A stretch of DNA of 50,006 nucleotides from Hyphomicrobiales bacterium. GTDB lineage: Bacteria > Pseudomonadota > Alphaproteobacteria > Rhizobiales > Rhizobiaceae. Numbering within the stretch: the first letter of the stretch is position 1; each line of letters opens with the position of its first letter. Made by a program: the position numbers and the translations under genes. Under the pieces are notes generated by a model that was not told where the DNA came from, searched no databases, and was given only the letters and a program-made list of their open reading frames with translations. This document shows positions 41,173 to 49,950 of the stretch, in pieces. Location of the stretch: contig UCCA01000010.1 of the NCBI GenBank assembly GCA_900470805.1, forward strand, positions 1-50,006. The letters are read 5' to 3'.

Positions 41173-43146
41173 TTACTTGGAAGGGATCTGCAGCTCCTTG
41201 CCGATGGTCAGGTGGCGCGGCGTCGGCTTGCCGTTGGCCTCGGAGATCTTCCGCCAAAGCGTGCCGTCGCCGTAGAACTGCTTGGCGAGATCCCACAGCG
41301 TGTCGCCCGAGGCGATGACGTGGCTGGTCGGCGTGTTCGGGGCGAGCGCCGGTGCCTCGGCGGCAGGGGCTGCCGTAGCAGGCGCTTCGGTGGTTGGGGC
41401 TGGTGCAGCAGGGGTTGTCGCCGGGGCTTCCGTTGCAGGTGCAGCTGGTGTTGTGGCGGGAGCGGCCGGCGTGGCGGGTGCCGGAGTCGCGGAGGGTGTC
41501 GTGGGTTCCGATGCCGTCGGTGGTGGGGCGGCCACAGAAGAGGCGACCTCGGTCACGCGGCCGTCGGTGTAGGGCTTGTACGGCGAGTGCGCGGCGACAT
41601 AGTCGGCAGTGACGTCGGCGAGGTCGGGGCCGAAGTCGTAGGCGTTCTTGCCTGCGGTGGCGAAGATCGAATAGCCGTCGCCGCCCGCGCGCATGTAGTT
41701 GTTGGTGACGACGCCGTAGGTCTTGGCATTGTCGAGGGGAGCGAAGGTATCGCCGTCCTTGACCTCGACGGAAACAACGCGGCTACCCGGAGGCTTGGAC
41801 TTGTCGTAGCTGTACTTCATGCCCGCCACCTGCGGGAAGCGGCCGGCGCCTTCCTCGATCTTGCCGAGGCCGTTTTCAAGCGCAGTGCGGATGTCGGCGC
41901 CGGTCAGCTGGAAGGTTGCCAGCGTGTTCTGGAACGGCAGCACGGTCACCACTTCGCCCTGGGTGACGTCGCCGCCGTCGATGGATGCCCGTAGGCCGCC
42001 GCCGTTCTGGATGGCGATCTGCATGCCCTGAGCCTTGCTGCGGTCGAGCATGGCATCGGCGACGAGATTGCCCATCGTGCATTCCCTGACGCGGCAGACT
42101 TCGCGGGCGCCCTCGATCGGGCCTTCCGACGAGCCGATCACCTTCTTGCGCAGGTCCTCGATCGGCTTGGCAAGTTCGGCGATGCGGGCCGTGATGGCTT
42201 CGTCGGGTTTGAAGGAACTGTCGATCAGGATCGGATCGCCCTTGGCTTCCTTGACGACGCCGTTGTCATCGAATGTGATGACCACGTCGCCGAGATACTT
42301 GCCGTAGGAGGCGGCGGTGACGACGGGAACCTTGTAGCCGCCGGGGTTATCGACCATCGTCGGATAGGGTCCCGCTGCCTTCGGATCGGTGTTCGACAGT
42401 AGCGTGTGCGAGTGGCCGCCGACGACGACGTCGACATCGGGGATTTTGGCGATGTCGGATAGATCCCTGGTGTAGCCGACATGGGTCAGCGCAATGATCT
42501 TGTTGACGCCCTCGGCCTTCAGCCTGGCGGCTTCCTTGGTGATCGCAGCGACGTCGTCGGTGAACTTGATGTTCGGGCCGGGCGAGGCGAGCTCAGGCGT
42601 CTCGGTCGTCACGACACCGATGATGCCGATCTTCTGGCCGCCGATCTCGAGCACGACGGAGGGTTCGGGGTGCTTCTTGACTGTCGAGGCGTCGGAGAAT
42701 TCGACATTGGCGGCGGTAACAGGGAAGGCCACCTTGTCCATGAACGGCGCCAGCGCCTTTTCGCCGTCGTCGAATTCGTGGTTGCCGAGTGTCATGGCGT
42801 CGAACTTGATCGCGTTGACCATCTCGAGCTCGGCCGTGCCCTTGTAGGTCGAGTAGAACAGCGAGCCCTGGAAATTGTCGCCGGCGTTGAGTGTCAGGAC
42901 ATTCTGGCCCGAAAGGGCCGCGCGGCGCTGATCGATCGCGGTCTTCAGGCGGGCGGCGCCGCCGAAGCACTCGTTCTTGCCTTCTTCCTCGGCCGAGCAG
43001 GTGGAATCGAACTTGTTGATCGATTCGATGCGCGAATGGAAATCATTGATGTGCAAAATATTGAGCTGGTAATCGGCAAAGGCGGCGCTGCTCGACAGCG
43101 CCAATGCGGACGCGGTCAACAGACCGAATTGAAATGATTTCGTCAT
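41173..43146 (-). CDS. 5'-nucleotidase/2',3'-cyclic phosphodiesterase family protein with C-terminal LysM
   Basis: A 657-residue periplasmic enzyme. After a signal peptide (SALALSSSAAFA|D) comes the metallophosphatase domain: Asp35 and His37 in HINDFHSRIE, GNHEFDDGE at about 121-129, VGGHSHTLL. The 5'-nucleotidase C-terminal domain (about 340-500) has NGGGLRASIDGG and YSIFATAG. A long Ala/Pro/Thr linker (about 535-600) leads to a LysM domain (DTLWDLAKQFYGDGTLWRKI), which should tether it to peptidoglycan. It hydrolyses nucleotides for salvage. ATG 43146 is preceded by AGGAGAA. Confidence 0.9.
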   Translation of the reverse strand: MTKSFQFGLLTASALALSSSAAFADYQLNILHINDFHSRIESINKFDSTCSAEEEGKNECFGGAARLKTAIDQRRAALSGQNVLTLNAGDNFQGSLFYSTYKGTAELEMVNAIKFDAMTLGNHEFDDGEKALAPFMDKVAFPVTAANVEFSDASTVKKHPEPSVVLEIGGQKIGIIGVVTTETPELASPGPNIKFTDDVAAITKEAARLKAEGVNKIIALTHVGYTRDLSDIAKIPDVDVVVGGHSHTLLSNTDPKAAGPYPTMVDNPGGYKVPVVTAASYGKYLGDVVITFDDNGVVKEAKGDPILIDSSFKPDEAITARIAELAKPIEDLRKKVIGSSEGPIEGAREVCRVRECTMGNLVADAMLDRSKAQGMQIAIQNGGGLRASIDGGDVTQGEVVTVLPFQNTLATFQLTGADIRTALENGLGKIEEGAGRFPQVAGMKYSYDKSKPPGSRVVSVEVKDGDTFAPLDNAKTYGVVTNNYMRAGGDGYSIFATAGKNAYDFGPDLADVTADYVAAHSPYKPYTDGRVTEVASSVAAPPPTASEPTTPSATPAPATPAAPATTPAAPATEAPATTPAAPAPTTEAPATAAPAAEAPALAPNTPTSHVIASGDTLWDLAKQFYGDGTLWRKISEANGKPTPRHLTIGKELQIPSK

Positions 43147-43296
43147 GCTGTTCTCCTGATTCTTGAAGACGAAGCCCGAACCGGATGCCGGTCCCCCACG
43201 CTTCGCTGTCCCCACGCGATCGATGTTTCCATCAACCCTTAGTGGCCGCAAGAGAAAAACCTGTGACAGGGTGAGTGTATTCCAAGAGCGGAGCAT

Positions 43297-43324
43297 AAAA
43301 AAAGCTCCCGCGAGGGGAGCTTTT
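43297..43324 (-). terminator. Terminator of omp10
   Basis: Minus-strand stem AGCTCCCC/GGGAGCT with a short TCGC loop is followed by seven T residues, about 22 bases after the omp10 stop. Confidence 0.9.
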
Positions 43325-43346
43325 CCGATCGACCGTTTAAGGCGAC

Positions 43347-43718
43347 TTACATGTGGCGGTTGAGGCTGAACTGCGAGCCGCTGTCGGAGGTGCAGTTGAG
43401 CTGGCTCTGGGTGACCAGCGCGCAGTTGACCTTGGACTGCGTCTTGCGCACCAGCGAGGTCATGTTGATCTCGACCAGCGTCGGCGAGGTGTTGACGTAG
43501 GTGCCCGACGCCAGCATCTGGTTGCTGTCGGTCGTGCGGGTGGTGAAGGTGCCGGCCTGGAAGGTAGAGATGATGCCGTTCGGATCCGACCAGGAACCCT
43601 CAACGCCTGTCGCCTGCACCGGCGCGGCTGCAACGGGCATCGGGCGCGGCGATTGCGGCATGCAGGCCGTAAGGGCGGCCGAGGCGCCGGCGATCACGAT
43701 GAGGGTTCTGAGTTTCAT
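43347..43718 (-). CDS. omp10: Outer membrane lipoprotein Omp10 homologue
   Basis: A 123-residue lipoprotein. The lipobox is AALTAC, lipidated Cys at about 19. The core VEGSWSDPNGIISTFQAGTF, then TRTTDSNQ, TLVEINMTSLVRKTQSKVNC and LNCTSDSGSQFSLNR corresponds closely to Brucella Omp10. Its role in the outer membrane is structural or unknown. I chose ATG 43718 (MKLRTLIVIAG), preceded by GGGAG; the longer frame to 43817 has no signal. It has its own terminator. Confidence 0.88.
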   Translation of the reverse strand: MKLRTLIVIAGASAALTACMPQSPRPMPVAAAPVQATGVEGSWSDPNGIISTFQAGTFTTRTTDSNQMLASGTYVNTSPTLVEINMTSLVRKTQSKVNCALVTQSQLNCTSDSGSQFSLNRHM

Positions 43719-43835
43719 GAGATGCTCCCGGAAGATGACCGAAAAGATACGTTTGGTTAACGAACACATGGCGCGGGTGGTGCGGGAAGGCAAGCCTTGC
43801 GGCCGACGGGATGGCATTTATACAGCAGGCGTTAC

Positions 43836-43860
43836 AAAAATGCCCGCCTTGCGGCGGGCA
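43836..43860 (-). terminator. Terminator of homospermidine synthase gene
   Basis: Minus-strand TGCCCGCC-GCAA-GGCGGGCA perfect stem followed by TTTTT, just past the stop codon at 43885. Confidence 0.9.
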
Positions 43861-43884
43861 CTTTCGAATGCGGTCCGTCAGCGA

Positions 43885-45336
43885 TTAGCGAACGAGGATG
43901 TTCTTGAACTGCCAGGGATCCTTGGTGTCCAAATCTTCCGGGAACAGACCGGGGCGACCGTCCAGCGGGGTCCAGTCGGTGTAGTGACCTTCGACCGGGC
44001 CGAGGTAGGGCAGCTGCACTTCGAGGCAGCGCTTGTAGTCGATCTCGTCGGCTTCGACGATGCCGGCCTTCGGGTTTTCGAGCGCGTAGACCATGCCGGC
44101 GAGAACGGCCGAGGTAACCTGCAGGCCGGTGGCGTTCTGGTAAGGCGCGATGCGGCGGGTCTCTTCGAGCGACAGGCGCGAGCCGAACCAGTAGGCGTTC
44201 TTCTCGTGGCCGTAGAGCAGCACGCCGAGTTCGTCGACACCTTCGACCAGCTCGTGCTCGTCGAGAACGTGATGAACCGGCTGCGCGTTGCCGCCGTTGC
44301 CGAACATCTCATGCAGCGACAGAACGGCGTCGTTGGCGGGATGGTAGGCATAGTGGCAGGTTGGGCGGAAGGTCACTTCGCCGTCCTTGTCGCGCACCGT
44401 GAAGTAATCGGCGATCGAGATGGATTCGTTGTGGGTGACGAGGAAGCCGTACTGCGGGCCAGGGGTCGGGCACCAAGTGCGAACGCGGGTGTTGGCGCCC
44501 GGCTGATCAAGGTAGATCGCTGCCTTGCAGCCCTTCTTGTGCTTCTTGGCGTTCTTCGGCATCCAGTTTTCGTGGGTGCCCCAGCCGAGTTCGGCCGGCT
44601 GCAGGCCTTCGGAGATGAAGCCTTCGACCGACCAGGTGTTCCAGAAGACGTTGAGCGGCTTCGGGTTCTTGGTCAGCTGTGTGTCGCGCTCGGCAATGTG
44701 AACGCCCTTGACGCCGAGCTTCTTCATCAGCTTGGCCCAGCCTTCGCGGTCATGCTGATCCGGCTCGTCGAACTTCAGGCCGGTGTCGTTGGCGAGGTTG
44801 ACCAGCGCCTGCTTGACGAACCAGGAGACCATGCCCGGGTTTGCGCCGCAGGTGGAAACGGCGGTGGTGCCGCCCGGGCTCTTCTTCTTCTCATGGCGAA
44901 GGGTTTCGCGCAGCGCATAGTTGGTGCGGTCGGAATTCTTCATGTTCTTGTCGAAATAGAAGCCGAGCCAAGGCTCGATGACGGTGTCGATATAGAGCAC
45001 GTCAAGCTTGCGGCAGAGCTTCATCAGGTCGAGCGAGCCGGTGTCAACCGAGAGATTGACGCAGAAGCCCTGGCCACCACCTTCGGTCAGAAGCGGCTTC
45101 AGGAGCTCCTTGTAGTTGTCCTTGGTCACGTATTCCTTGATGTGACGGACGCCGTGCTGCTTCAGGATCTCCATGTCGGAGGGCTCTTCGCGCGGATCGA
45201 TGACGACCAGCCGGCTCTTGTCGAACTTGAAGTGGCGCTCGATCAGCGGCAGCGTGCCGCGGCCGATGGAGCCAAAGCCGATCATCACGATCGGGCCGGT
45301 AATTTCGGCATACACCGGGTGGGTCTGTTCCGTCAT
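43885..45336 (-). CDS. hss: Homospermidine synthase
   Basis: A 483-residue NAD-dependent enzyme that makes homospermidine from two putrescines (or putrescine and spermidine), the main polyamine of rhizobia. The Rossmann motif is IVMIGFGSIGRGTLPLI at residues about 16-32; YIDTVIEPW, STCGANPGMVSWFVKQAL and HENWMPKNAKKHKKG are typical. It is a single gene with its own terminator; no ornithine/lysine decarboxylase gene lies in the window. Start ATG 45336 is preceded by AGGAGAAGA. Confidence 0.95.
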   Translation of the reverse strand: MTEQTHPVYAEITGPIVMIGFGSIGRGTLPLIERHFKFDKSRLVVIDPREEPSDMEILKQHGVRHIKEYVTKDNYKELLKPLLTEGGGQGFCVNLSVDTGSLDLMKLCRKLDVLYIDTVIEPWLGFYFDKNMKNSDRTNYALRETLRHEKKKSPGGTTAVSTCGANPGMVSWFVKQALVNLANDTGLKFDEPDQHDREGWAKLMKKLGVKGVHIAERDTQLTKNPKPLNVFWNTWSVEGFISEGLQPAELGWGTHENWMPKNAKKHKKGCKAAIYLDQPGANTRVRTWCPTPGPQYGFLVTHNESISIADYFTVRDKDGEVTFRPTCHYAYHPANDAVLSLHEMFGNGGNAQPVHHVLDEHELVEGVDELGVLLYGHEKNAYWFGSRLSLEETRRIAPYQNATGLQVTSAVLAGMVYALENPKAGIVEADEIDYKRCLEVQLPYLGPVEGHYTDWTPLDGRPGLFPEDLDTKDPWQFKNILVR

Positions 45337-45486
45337 TCTCTTCTCCTGTGGAAGGCAGCGAAAGGCGATAGGCCTTTAAGAATTCATTTGAAATCGTGCA
45401 AATACTGCGAGGTGACCGGCTCTAATCATAAAATCACGTCACAATAAAGAGCGTTCAAGCCGGGAATGTAAATATCGGGTGAAGGA

Positions 45487-46341
45487 TCAAGGTCTTGCAA
45501 GCGCGTGCAACTTTGCCGCAAGTGCCGCCTTCTGCAAGGTCAGGCCCTTGTAGGCCGCCTGGTGCTCGTCGAGACTTTCGAGCTGCGCGGCGAAGCTCGC
45601 CGCCAGCGTCGCCACCTCGGGATGATCGGCGATCGCCGCGATCGGATCGACATAGACACGGATGGTGAAGAGGATATCGCCGGAGACGGGCAGCTTGCGG
45701 AGCGTCTGGCGCTCGACGCGGGCGAAGCGCTGGTTGAGCGTGAAAGGCTCGTTCTCCGGCGGGCGGTGATGCTTGGAGACCGGAAGGAAGAGATCGTCGG
45801 TGCGATTGACCGACCAGTTCAGCCGTTCGACCGGCTGCGCCACCTGCAGATTGTCGAAGATGCGGGTGATCAGCGACGCATTGCGCGTTCCTTCGCCGAA
45901 GCCTGGAACATCGGCATGGATCGCCTGCATCGGCCGGCCGAATTTCTCCCGCAGCGACCAGGAGGAGGGGAAGGCGACGAAGCCGGCGACGAGATGCCAG
46001 CCGTCGGGCTTGCGGCGCATGAGAACGAGGTCGTCCTGGATCATCAGGCCGGCGCGCAGCAGCGGCGGAAGATCGTCGTCCACGGCCGTGGGGCAGAGTG
46101 CCGGATGGCGCTCGGCGAGATGGGCTTGCAGCAGCGCGAGCGCTTCCTGCTGGGCATTTTCGGTCCCGTCTTCCGCCACGAAGACCGCGTCGCGGTGCGT
46201 CGCGATCAGCCGTCGCTTCTCGTCGACATATCGCGCCCAGTCGGCATCCGGCTCGATCCAGCGGGTGGCATCGAGCGGCATCAGGCCGATGGTGAAGGGC
46301 TTGGCCGAGCCGTCATAGGGTGTGTAGACAGGGAGCGTCAT
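45487..46341 (-). CDS. DUF3445 family protein, probable haem-dependent oxidative N-demethylase subunit
   Basis: A 284-residue protein of the DUF3445 / haem-dependent oxidative N-demethylase (HDOD) alpha-like family. Signatures include MPLDATRWIEPDADW near the N-terminus, LMRRKPDGWHLVAGFVAFPSSW and RTDDLFLPV. Better-known members bind haem and take part in dimethylamine breakdown, but isolated genes like this one are common and of unknown substrate. It is the last gene of a three-gene operon (YciI, NTF2-like, DUF3445) with 8 bases to the previous gene. Confidence 0.8.
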   Translation of the reverse strand: MTLPVYTPYDGSAKPFTIGLMPLDATRWIEPDADWARYVDEKRRLIATHRDAVFVAEDGTENAQQEALALLQAHLAERHPALCPTAVDDDLPPLLRAGLMIQDDLVLMRRKPDGWHLVAGFVAFPSSWSLREKFGRPMQAIHADVPGFGEGTRNASLITRIFDNLQVAQPVERLNWSVNRTDDLFLPVSKHHRPPENEPFTLNQRFARVERQTLRKLPVSGDILFTIRVYVDPIAAIADHPEVATLAASFAAQLESLDEHQAAYKGLTLQKAALAAKLHALARP

Positions 46342-46349
46342 TGTGCAGC

Positions 46350-46730
46350 CTAACCCGCCGGCGTTCCCTGATGGAAGACCATGCGCCAGCGGTTGTCAGG
46401 ATCGCGGCGCCAGATGGAGCTTCGCAGCGCGCGGGCCGGCGAAGCGCCGGGTGTCGTGCGCTCGGAGCGGTAGGTGGCCAGCACCACGTTGGCTGCGAGC
46501 GGACGGATACCGAAGTCGGTCAGCGTTCTGGTCGTGCCGTCCGCCGGTTCCTCGAGCAGGGCGGCGATGATCCCATCAAAGGTGTAGAGGCGGCCGGAGC
46601 TGCCGATCTCGTGGAAATCTGGCGAGAGCAGGGTTTCCAACGTCGTGCGCGTGTTGCGAACGGTCTGGTCGAACAGTTGTTCTTCCAGCGACCGGATATG
46701 CGCGCGCAGATCGTCGGTGTCATCGGCCAT
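46350..46730 (-). CDS. NTF2-like / DUF4440 protein
   Basis: A 126-residue NTF2-fold protein of DUF4440 type. The N-terminal helices (IRSLEEQLFDQTVRNTRTTLETLLSPDFHEIGSSG) and RSSIWRRDPDNRWRMVFHQGT are family-typical. The cone-shaped fold binds small hydrophobic molecules or acts as an enzyme; no function can be given. It starts four bases after the YciI stop and ends eight bases before the DUF3445 gene, so the three are one operon. Confidence 0.82.
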   Translation of the reverse strand: MADDTDDLRAHIRSLEEQLFDQTVRNTRTTLETLLSPDFHEIGSSGRLYTFDGIIAALLEEPADGTTRTLTDFGIRPLAANVVLATYRSERTTPGASPARALRSSIWRRDPDNRWRMVFHQGTPAG

Positions 46731-46734
46731 CGGT

Positions 46735-47019
46735 TCAGTCCTTCAAGCGCTCCAGGCCTTCATTGGCCGTGGTGATCGCGACTTCGGTGATATCGTATTC
46801 GCAGATGCCGTGGATGGTGAAGGGGTCGGCTGCGACATAGGCCTCGATCGCGGCGCGATCGCCCAGGGAAAGGATGACGCCGCCGGTGCGCGGCACCTTG
46901 CGGCCGGAGGCGAGGAACCAGCCCTTGGCATAGCCTTCCTTCACCCAGGCCATGTGCGGCTCCATATGCTTGTCGGCCTCTTCGCTGGGCTTCACATAGG
47001 TGAGGGAGAGGATGAACAT
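46735..47019 (-). CDS. YciI-family protein
   Basis: A 94-residue YciI/YCII-related alpha-beta barrel protein. The pattern EADKHMEPHMAWVKEGYAKGWFLASG and GGVILSLGDRAAIEAYVAADPF, with the conserved His and Asp, is typical. YciI-like proteins are small dimers, some with muconolactone-like or dehalogenase activity; the role here is unknown. It is the first gene of the operon with the NTF2-like and DUF3445 genes and is divergent from the diguanylate cyclase. Confidence 0.88.
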   Translation of the reverse strand: MFILSLTYVKPSEEADKHMEPHMAWVKEGYAKGWFLASGRKVPRTGGVILSLGDRAAIEAYVAADPFTIHGICEYDITEVAITTANEGLERLKD

Positions 47020-47151
47020 CGGGGATTTCCTTGCAGGCTGTTTGGTTTCGATACATGTGCAACGGCAAAGCGGCCCGGTCCATCCATAATCTTTTCAGAC
47101 TTCCGCTCCAAACTGCGAATCATTGTTATTCCAGCGCCCCGGGACCATCGG

Positions 47152-48057
47152 ATGACCCAGATATCGGAGCGGCTTGCGGAGTTGCAGGAGGAGAGTGCCG
47201 TGCTGATCGCGCTTTACGATCAGGACGACCGGCTGCGTTATGCAAACGCGGCGTTTCGCTCCACCTTCGCGCTCGAGCCCGACGAATGCCCTTTCTGGGC
47301 AGACCTTATGCGTCGAAACACCAGACTGGGCATTGGGACGATCATCCGTGCCGCCGATTTCGAGACGTGGCTGGTCTCGGCCCAGTCAAGGCGCGGCAAG
47401 CTGCCGTTCCGCGCCTTCGAAACGGACGTCGCCGACGGCCGCTGGCTGTGGATGACGGAAACGGTCCAGAAGGACGGCTGGATGCTGTGCGTCGCCAGCG
47501 ATATCACCCATCTGAAGGCCAGTGAGCGCGATATCAGGCAGGACCGCGATTTCGCGCTGAAGGCGTCGCAGACCGACGAGTTGACGAGCATCTCCAACCG
47601 CCGCTTCATGATGGCGGCGCTGGAGAGCCTGGTAAAACGGCAAGCCTCGGCCGAGGCCGCGAGCGGCTGCATCTGCATTATCGATCTCGATTTCTTCAAG
47701 CGGATCAACGATCTCTACGGACACCAGACCGGCGACGACGTGCTGGTCGATTTTGCCCGGCGGGTGCATCCGCTGGTGCGGCGGCGCGACAGCTTTGGGC
47801 GGATCGGCGGCGAGGAGTTCATGCTGATCCTGCCGGATACGACGCTCACGCAGGGGGCGATGATCATCGACCGGGTGCTGACGACGGTGCGCGGCGCCCG
47901 GCCGATCCGCAACGCGCCGGCGTTCTCCTACACCTGCTCGGCGGGCCTGGCAGAACTGCATGTCGGCGAGACAGCGCGCGAGGTTTATGCGCGGGCCGAC
48001 GAGGCGCTCTATCACGCCAAGCAGAGCGGGCGGGATCGGTTGCGGATCGTTGCTTAG
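47152..48057 (+). CDS. PAS-GGDEF diguanylate cyclase
   Basis: A 301-residue soluble c-di-GMP synthase. A PAS domain (about 10-125, VLIALYDQDDRLRYANAAFRSTF) precedes the GGDEF domain (about 140-298): DLDFFKRINDLYGHQTGDD, then the catalytic GGEEF in GRIGGEEF. RRRD five residues before it is a complete RxxD inhibitory site. It should make c-di-GMP in response to a PAS signal. ATG 47152 is taken because homologues start at the PAS domain; the upstream open frame (to 46645) crosses the opposite-strand genes. The ribosome site is weak. Confidence 0.9.
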   Translation: MTQISERLAELQEESAVLIALYDQDDRLRYANAAFRSTFALEPDECPFWADLMRRNTRLGIGTIIRAADFETWLVSAQSRRGKLPFRAFETDVADGRWLWMTETVQKDGWMLCVASDITHLKASERDIRQDRDFALKASQTDELTSISNRRFMMAALESLVKRQASAEAASGCICIIDLDFFKRINDLYGHQTGDDVLVDFARRVHPLVRRRDSFGRIGGEEFMLILPDTTLTQGAMIIDRVLTTVRGARPIRNAPAFSYTCSAGLAELHVGETAREVYARADEALYHAKQSGRDRLRIVA

Positions 48058-48092
48058 GATTTCTCCACGGGCAGTGATGGGTGAGGCTCTGG

Positions 48093-48719
48093 CTAGAAAA
48101 TGAGCCTCGTGGCGATCAGGCCGCGCAGCGAATTGCCGAGATAGAGGCGCCCGGCCTTCACATCATCAAGCGTGATCCGGCCGACGCGGGCCTTGCGCTG
48201 GCAGATCAGTTCGGTCCGCAGGACACCGGCGAGCAGGCCGCATGATATCGGCGGGGTGCGCAGCATGCCCGAGCCGTCGTCGAGAAAGACGGAGGTGATG
48301 GTGCCCTCGCAGACCTCGCCGCGTTCGTTGAGCATGATGATCTCGTCGGCCTCGGAGGCTGGATGCTCGGCGCGGGCAGTCTCATAGACGGCACGGCGGG
48401 TGGTCTTGATGCGGAGCAGCTTGTCGGATGAATCGAGGCGCGTGTTTGCCACGCGGACGGTCCATACGGTTTCGGGCGCCAGCGGCGTGAAGGGCGCGGT
48501 GGTGACGGCGGTGTTGCCGTGGCGGTCGAAGGTGAGGCGGAGGCGCTGGGCGGTGGTCGTTCCGGCGACGGCGTCGTGGAGCTTGGCCGCTGCGTCGATG
48601 GGCTTGGGAAAGCCGATGCGGCCGGCGGAGCGGGAGAGGCGGGCGAGATGCAGGCGCAGGCGGATGAAGCCGGCGTCGGGCTCGTATCGCAGGGTCTCGA
48701 TCAGCGAGAATTCGGTCAT
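48093..48719 (-). CDS. pabC: Aminodeoxychorismate lyase-like (class IV aminotransferase)
   Basis: A 208-residue PLP-dependent class IV fold protein. FSLIETLRYEPDAGFIRLRLHLARL is the N-terminal family stretch; KTTRRAVYE probably carries the Schiff-base Lys, and EADEIIMLNERGEVCEGTITSVF and LLAGVLRTELI are typical. In this position it should release pyruvate from aminodeoxychorismate to give p-aminobenzoate for folate. Its ATG overlaps the pabB stop by four bases (ATGA), so the two enzymes are translated together. Confidence 0.85.
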   Translation of the reverse strand: MTEFSLIETLRYEPDAGFIRLRLHLARLSRSAGRIGFPKPIDAAAKLHDAVAGTTTAQRLRLTFDRHGNTAVTTAPFTPLAPETVWTVRVANTRLDSSDKLLRIKTTRRAVYETARAEHPASEADEIIMLNERGEVCEGTITSVFLDDGSGMLRTPPISCGLLAGVLRTELICQRKARVGRITLDDVKAGRLYLGNSLRGLIATRLIF

Positions 48720-49894
48720 GTGGCCGGCCTTTCGGTTCCCGCGATCGGCTGGTCGCCGATGGCGAAGCGGGCCTTGAGCAGGCATTCCTCGTATTCGGCC
48801 TCTGCCGTGGAATCGAAGACGATGCCGCCGCCGACGTTGAAGACCGCCCTGCCGTCGGTAAACAGGCTCACGGTGCGGATGGCGACGGAAAAACGCATGG
48901 CGCCCGATGGCGCGATCATGCCGATGGCGCCGCAATAGGCATCCCGCGGGCCGTCTTCCAGCGCGTGCAGGATGGTCATGGCGCTGAGCTTCGGGGCGCC
49001 GGTGATGGAGCCGCAGGGGAAGAGGGCGGCGAAGATGTCACGGATGCTGAGACCTCGTAGCAGCCTGGCCTGAACATGGCTGACCATCTGGTGGACAGTA
49101 GGGTAGGTCTCGATGTCGAAGAGTTTTGGAACGTCGAGCGTGCCTACCTCTGTGATGCGCGAGATGTCGTTGCGCAGGAGATCGACGATCATGCGGTTTT
49201 CGGCCTGCGTCTTGATGTCGTCGCGCATGGCGGCAATGATCGCGGCGTCCTCGGTGGGCGAATTGCCGCGCCGGGCCGTGCCCTTCATCGGATGCGTCTC
49301 GATCCAGCCGGCCTCGTCGGTGCGGAAGAAGAGTTCGGGCGAGCGCGACAGGATGACCGGTCCGCCGAGATCAACCAGAGCGCCGTATTTTACCGGCTGA
49401 CGCGATATCAGCGACCAGAAGGCGGCGCGTGGGTCGCCCGACCAGCGCGCCTCGATCGGCATGGTGAGATTGGCCTGGTAGCAATCGCCTTGGCGCAGGT
49501 GCTGGTGCAGGCGGTCGAAGCGGTCGCTGTATGTGTCGAAGTCCCAGGCGGCTTTCGGCGCGGTGAGGAATTCCTCGTTCTCGAGGCGTTGGACCGGCTG
49601 CGCCAGCGGGTGCGTGTCGGGCTGCGGGGCATCGAAGATGCCGAAGCAGAGGAGGGGTGTCTCGCGGTTTTCAGCGGCGAAGGGGGCGAGCTTGTCTTCG
49701 AAGACGTGTCCGGCTTCGTAGGCCATGTAGCCCGCCAGCCACTTGCCCGACTTTCTGGCTTCCTCCATGCGGACGAGGCCGATAAAGACCTCGGCGCGGG
49801 TGTGGGCGACGATGATGTCCGACGGGTCGGCAAAGAGCATGACCTGGCTGGTGGTGTCGTCGCGGAAGAGGATGTGGCGCTTCGAGCGTGTCAT
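48716..49894 (-). CDS. pabB: Aminodeoxychorismate synthase component I
   Basis: A 392-residue chorismate-utilising enzyme that, with a glutamine amidotransferase, converts chorismate to aminodeoxychorismate. The C-terminal catalytic core is clear: SPELFFRTDEAGWIETHPMKGTARRG, then AENRMIVDLLRNDISRI, FPCGSITGAPKLSAM and YCGAIGMIAPSGAMRFSVAIRT. The N-terminal 110 residues are shorter than in TrpE. Coupling to the pabC gene supports the folate role over anthranilate synthesis. The partner PabA is not in the window. Confidence 0.93.
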   Translation of the reverse strand: MTRSKRHILFRDDTTSQVMLFADPSDIIVAHTRAEVFIGLVRMEEARKSGKWLAGYMAYEAGHVFEDKLAPFAAENRETPLLCFGIFDAPQPDTHPLAQPVQRLENEEFLTAPKAAWDFDTYSDRFDRLHQHLRQGDCYQANLTMPIEARWSGDPRAAFWSLISRQPVKYGALVDLGGPVILSRSPELFFRTDEAGWIETHPMKGTARRGNSPTEDAAIIAAMRDDIKTQAENRMIVDLLRNDISRITEVGTLDVPKLFDIETYPTVHQMVSHVQARLLRGLSIRDIFAALFPCGSITGAPKLSAMTILHALEDGPRDAYCGAIGMIAPSGAMRFSVAIRTVSLFTDGRAVFNVGGGIVFDSTAEAEYEECLLKARFAIGDQPIAGTERPAT

Positions 49895-49950
49895 ATCACG
49901 ATGCGTTTAGCAGCTGGCGGGCGTGCGGCAAGCGTTGTTTTGCGACGGGG

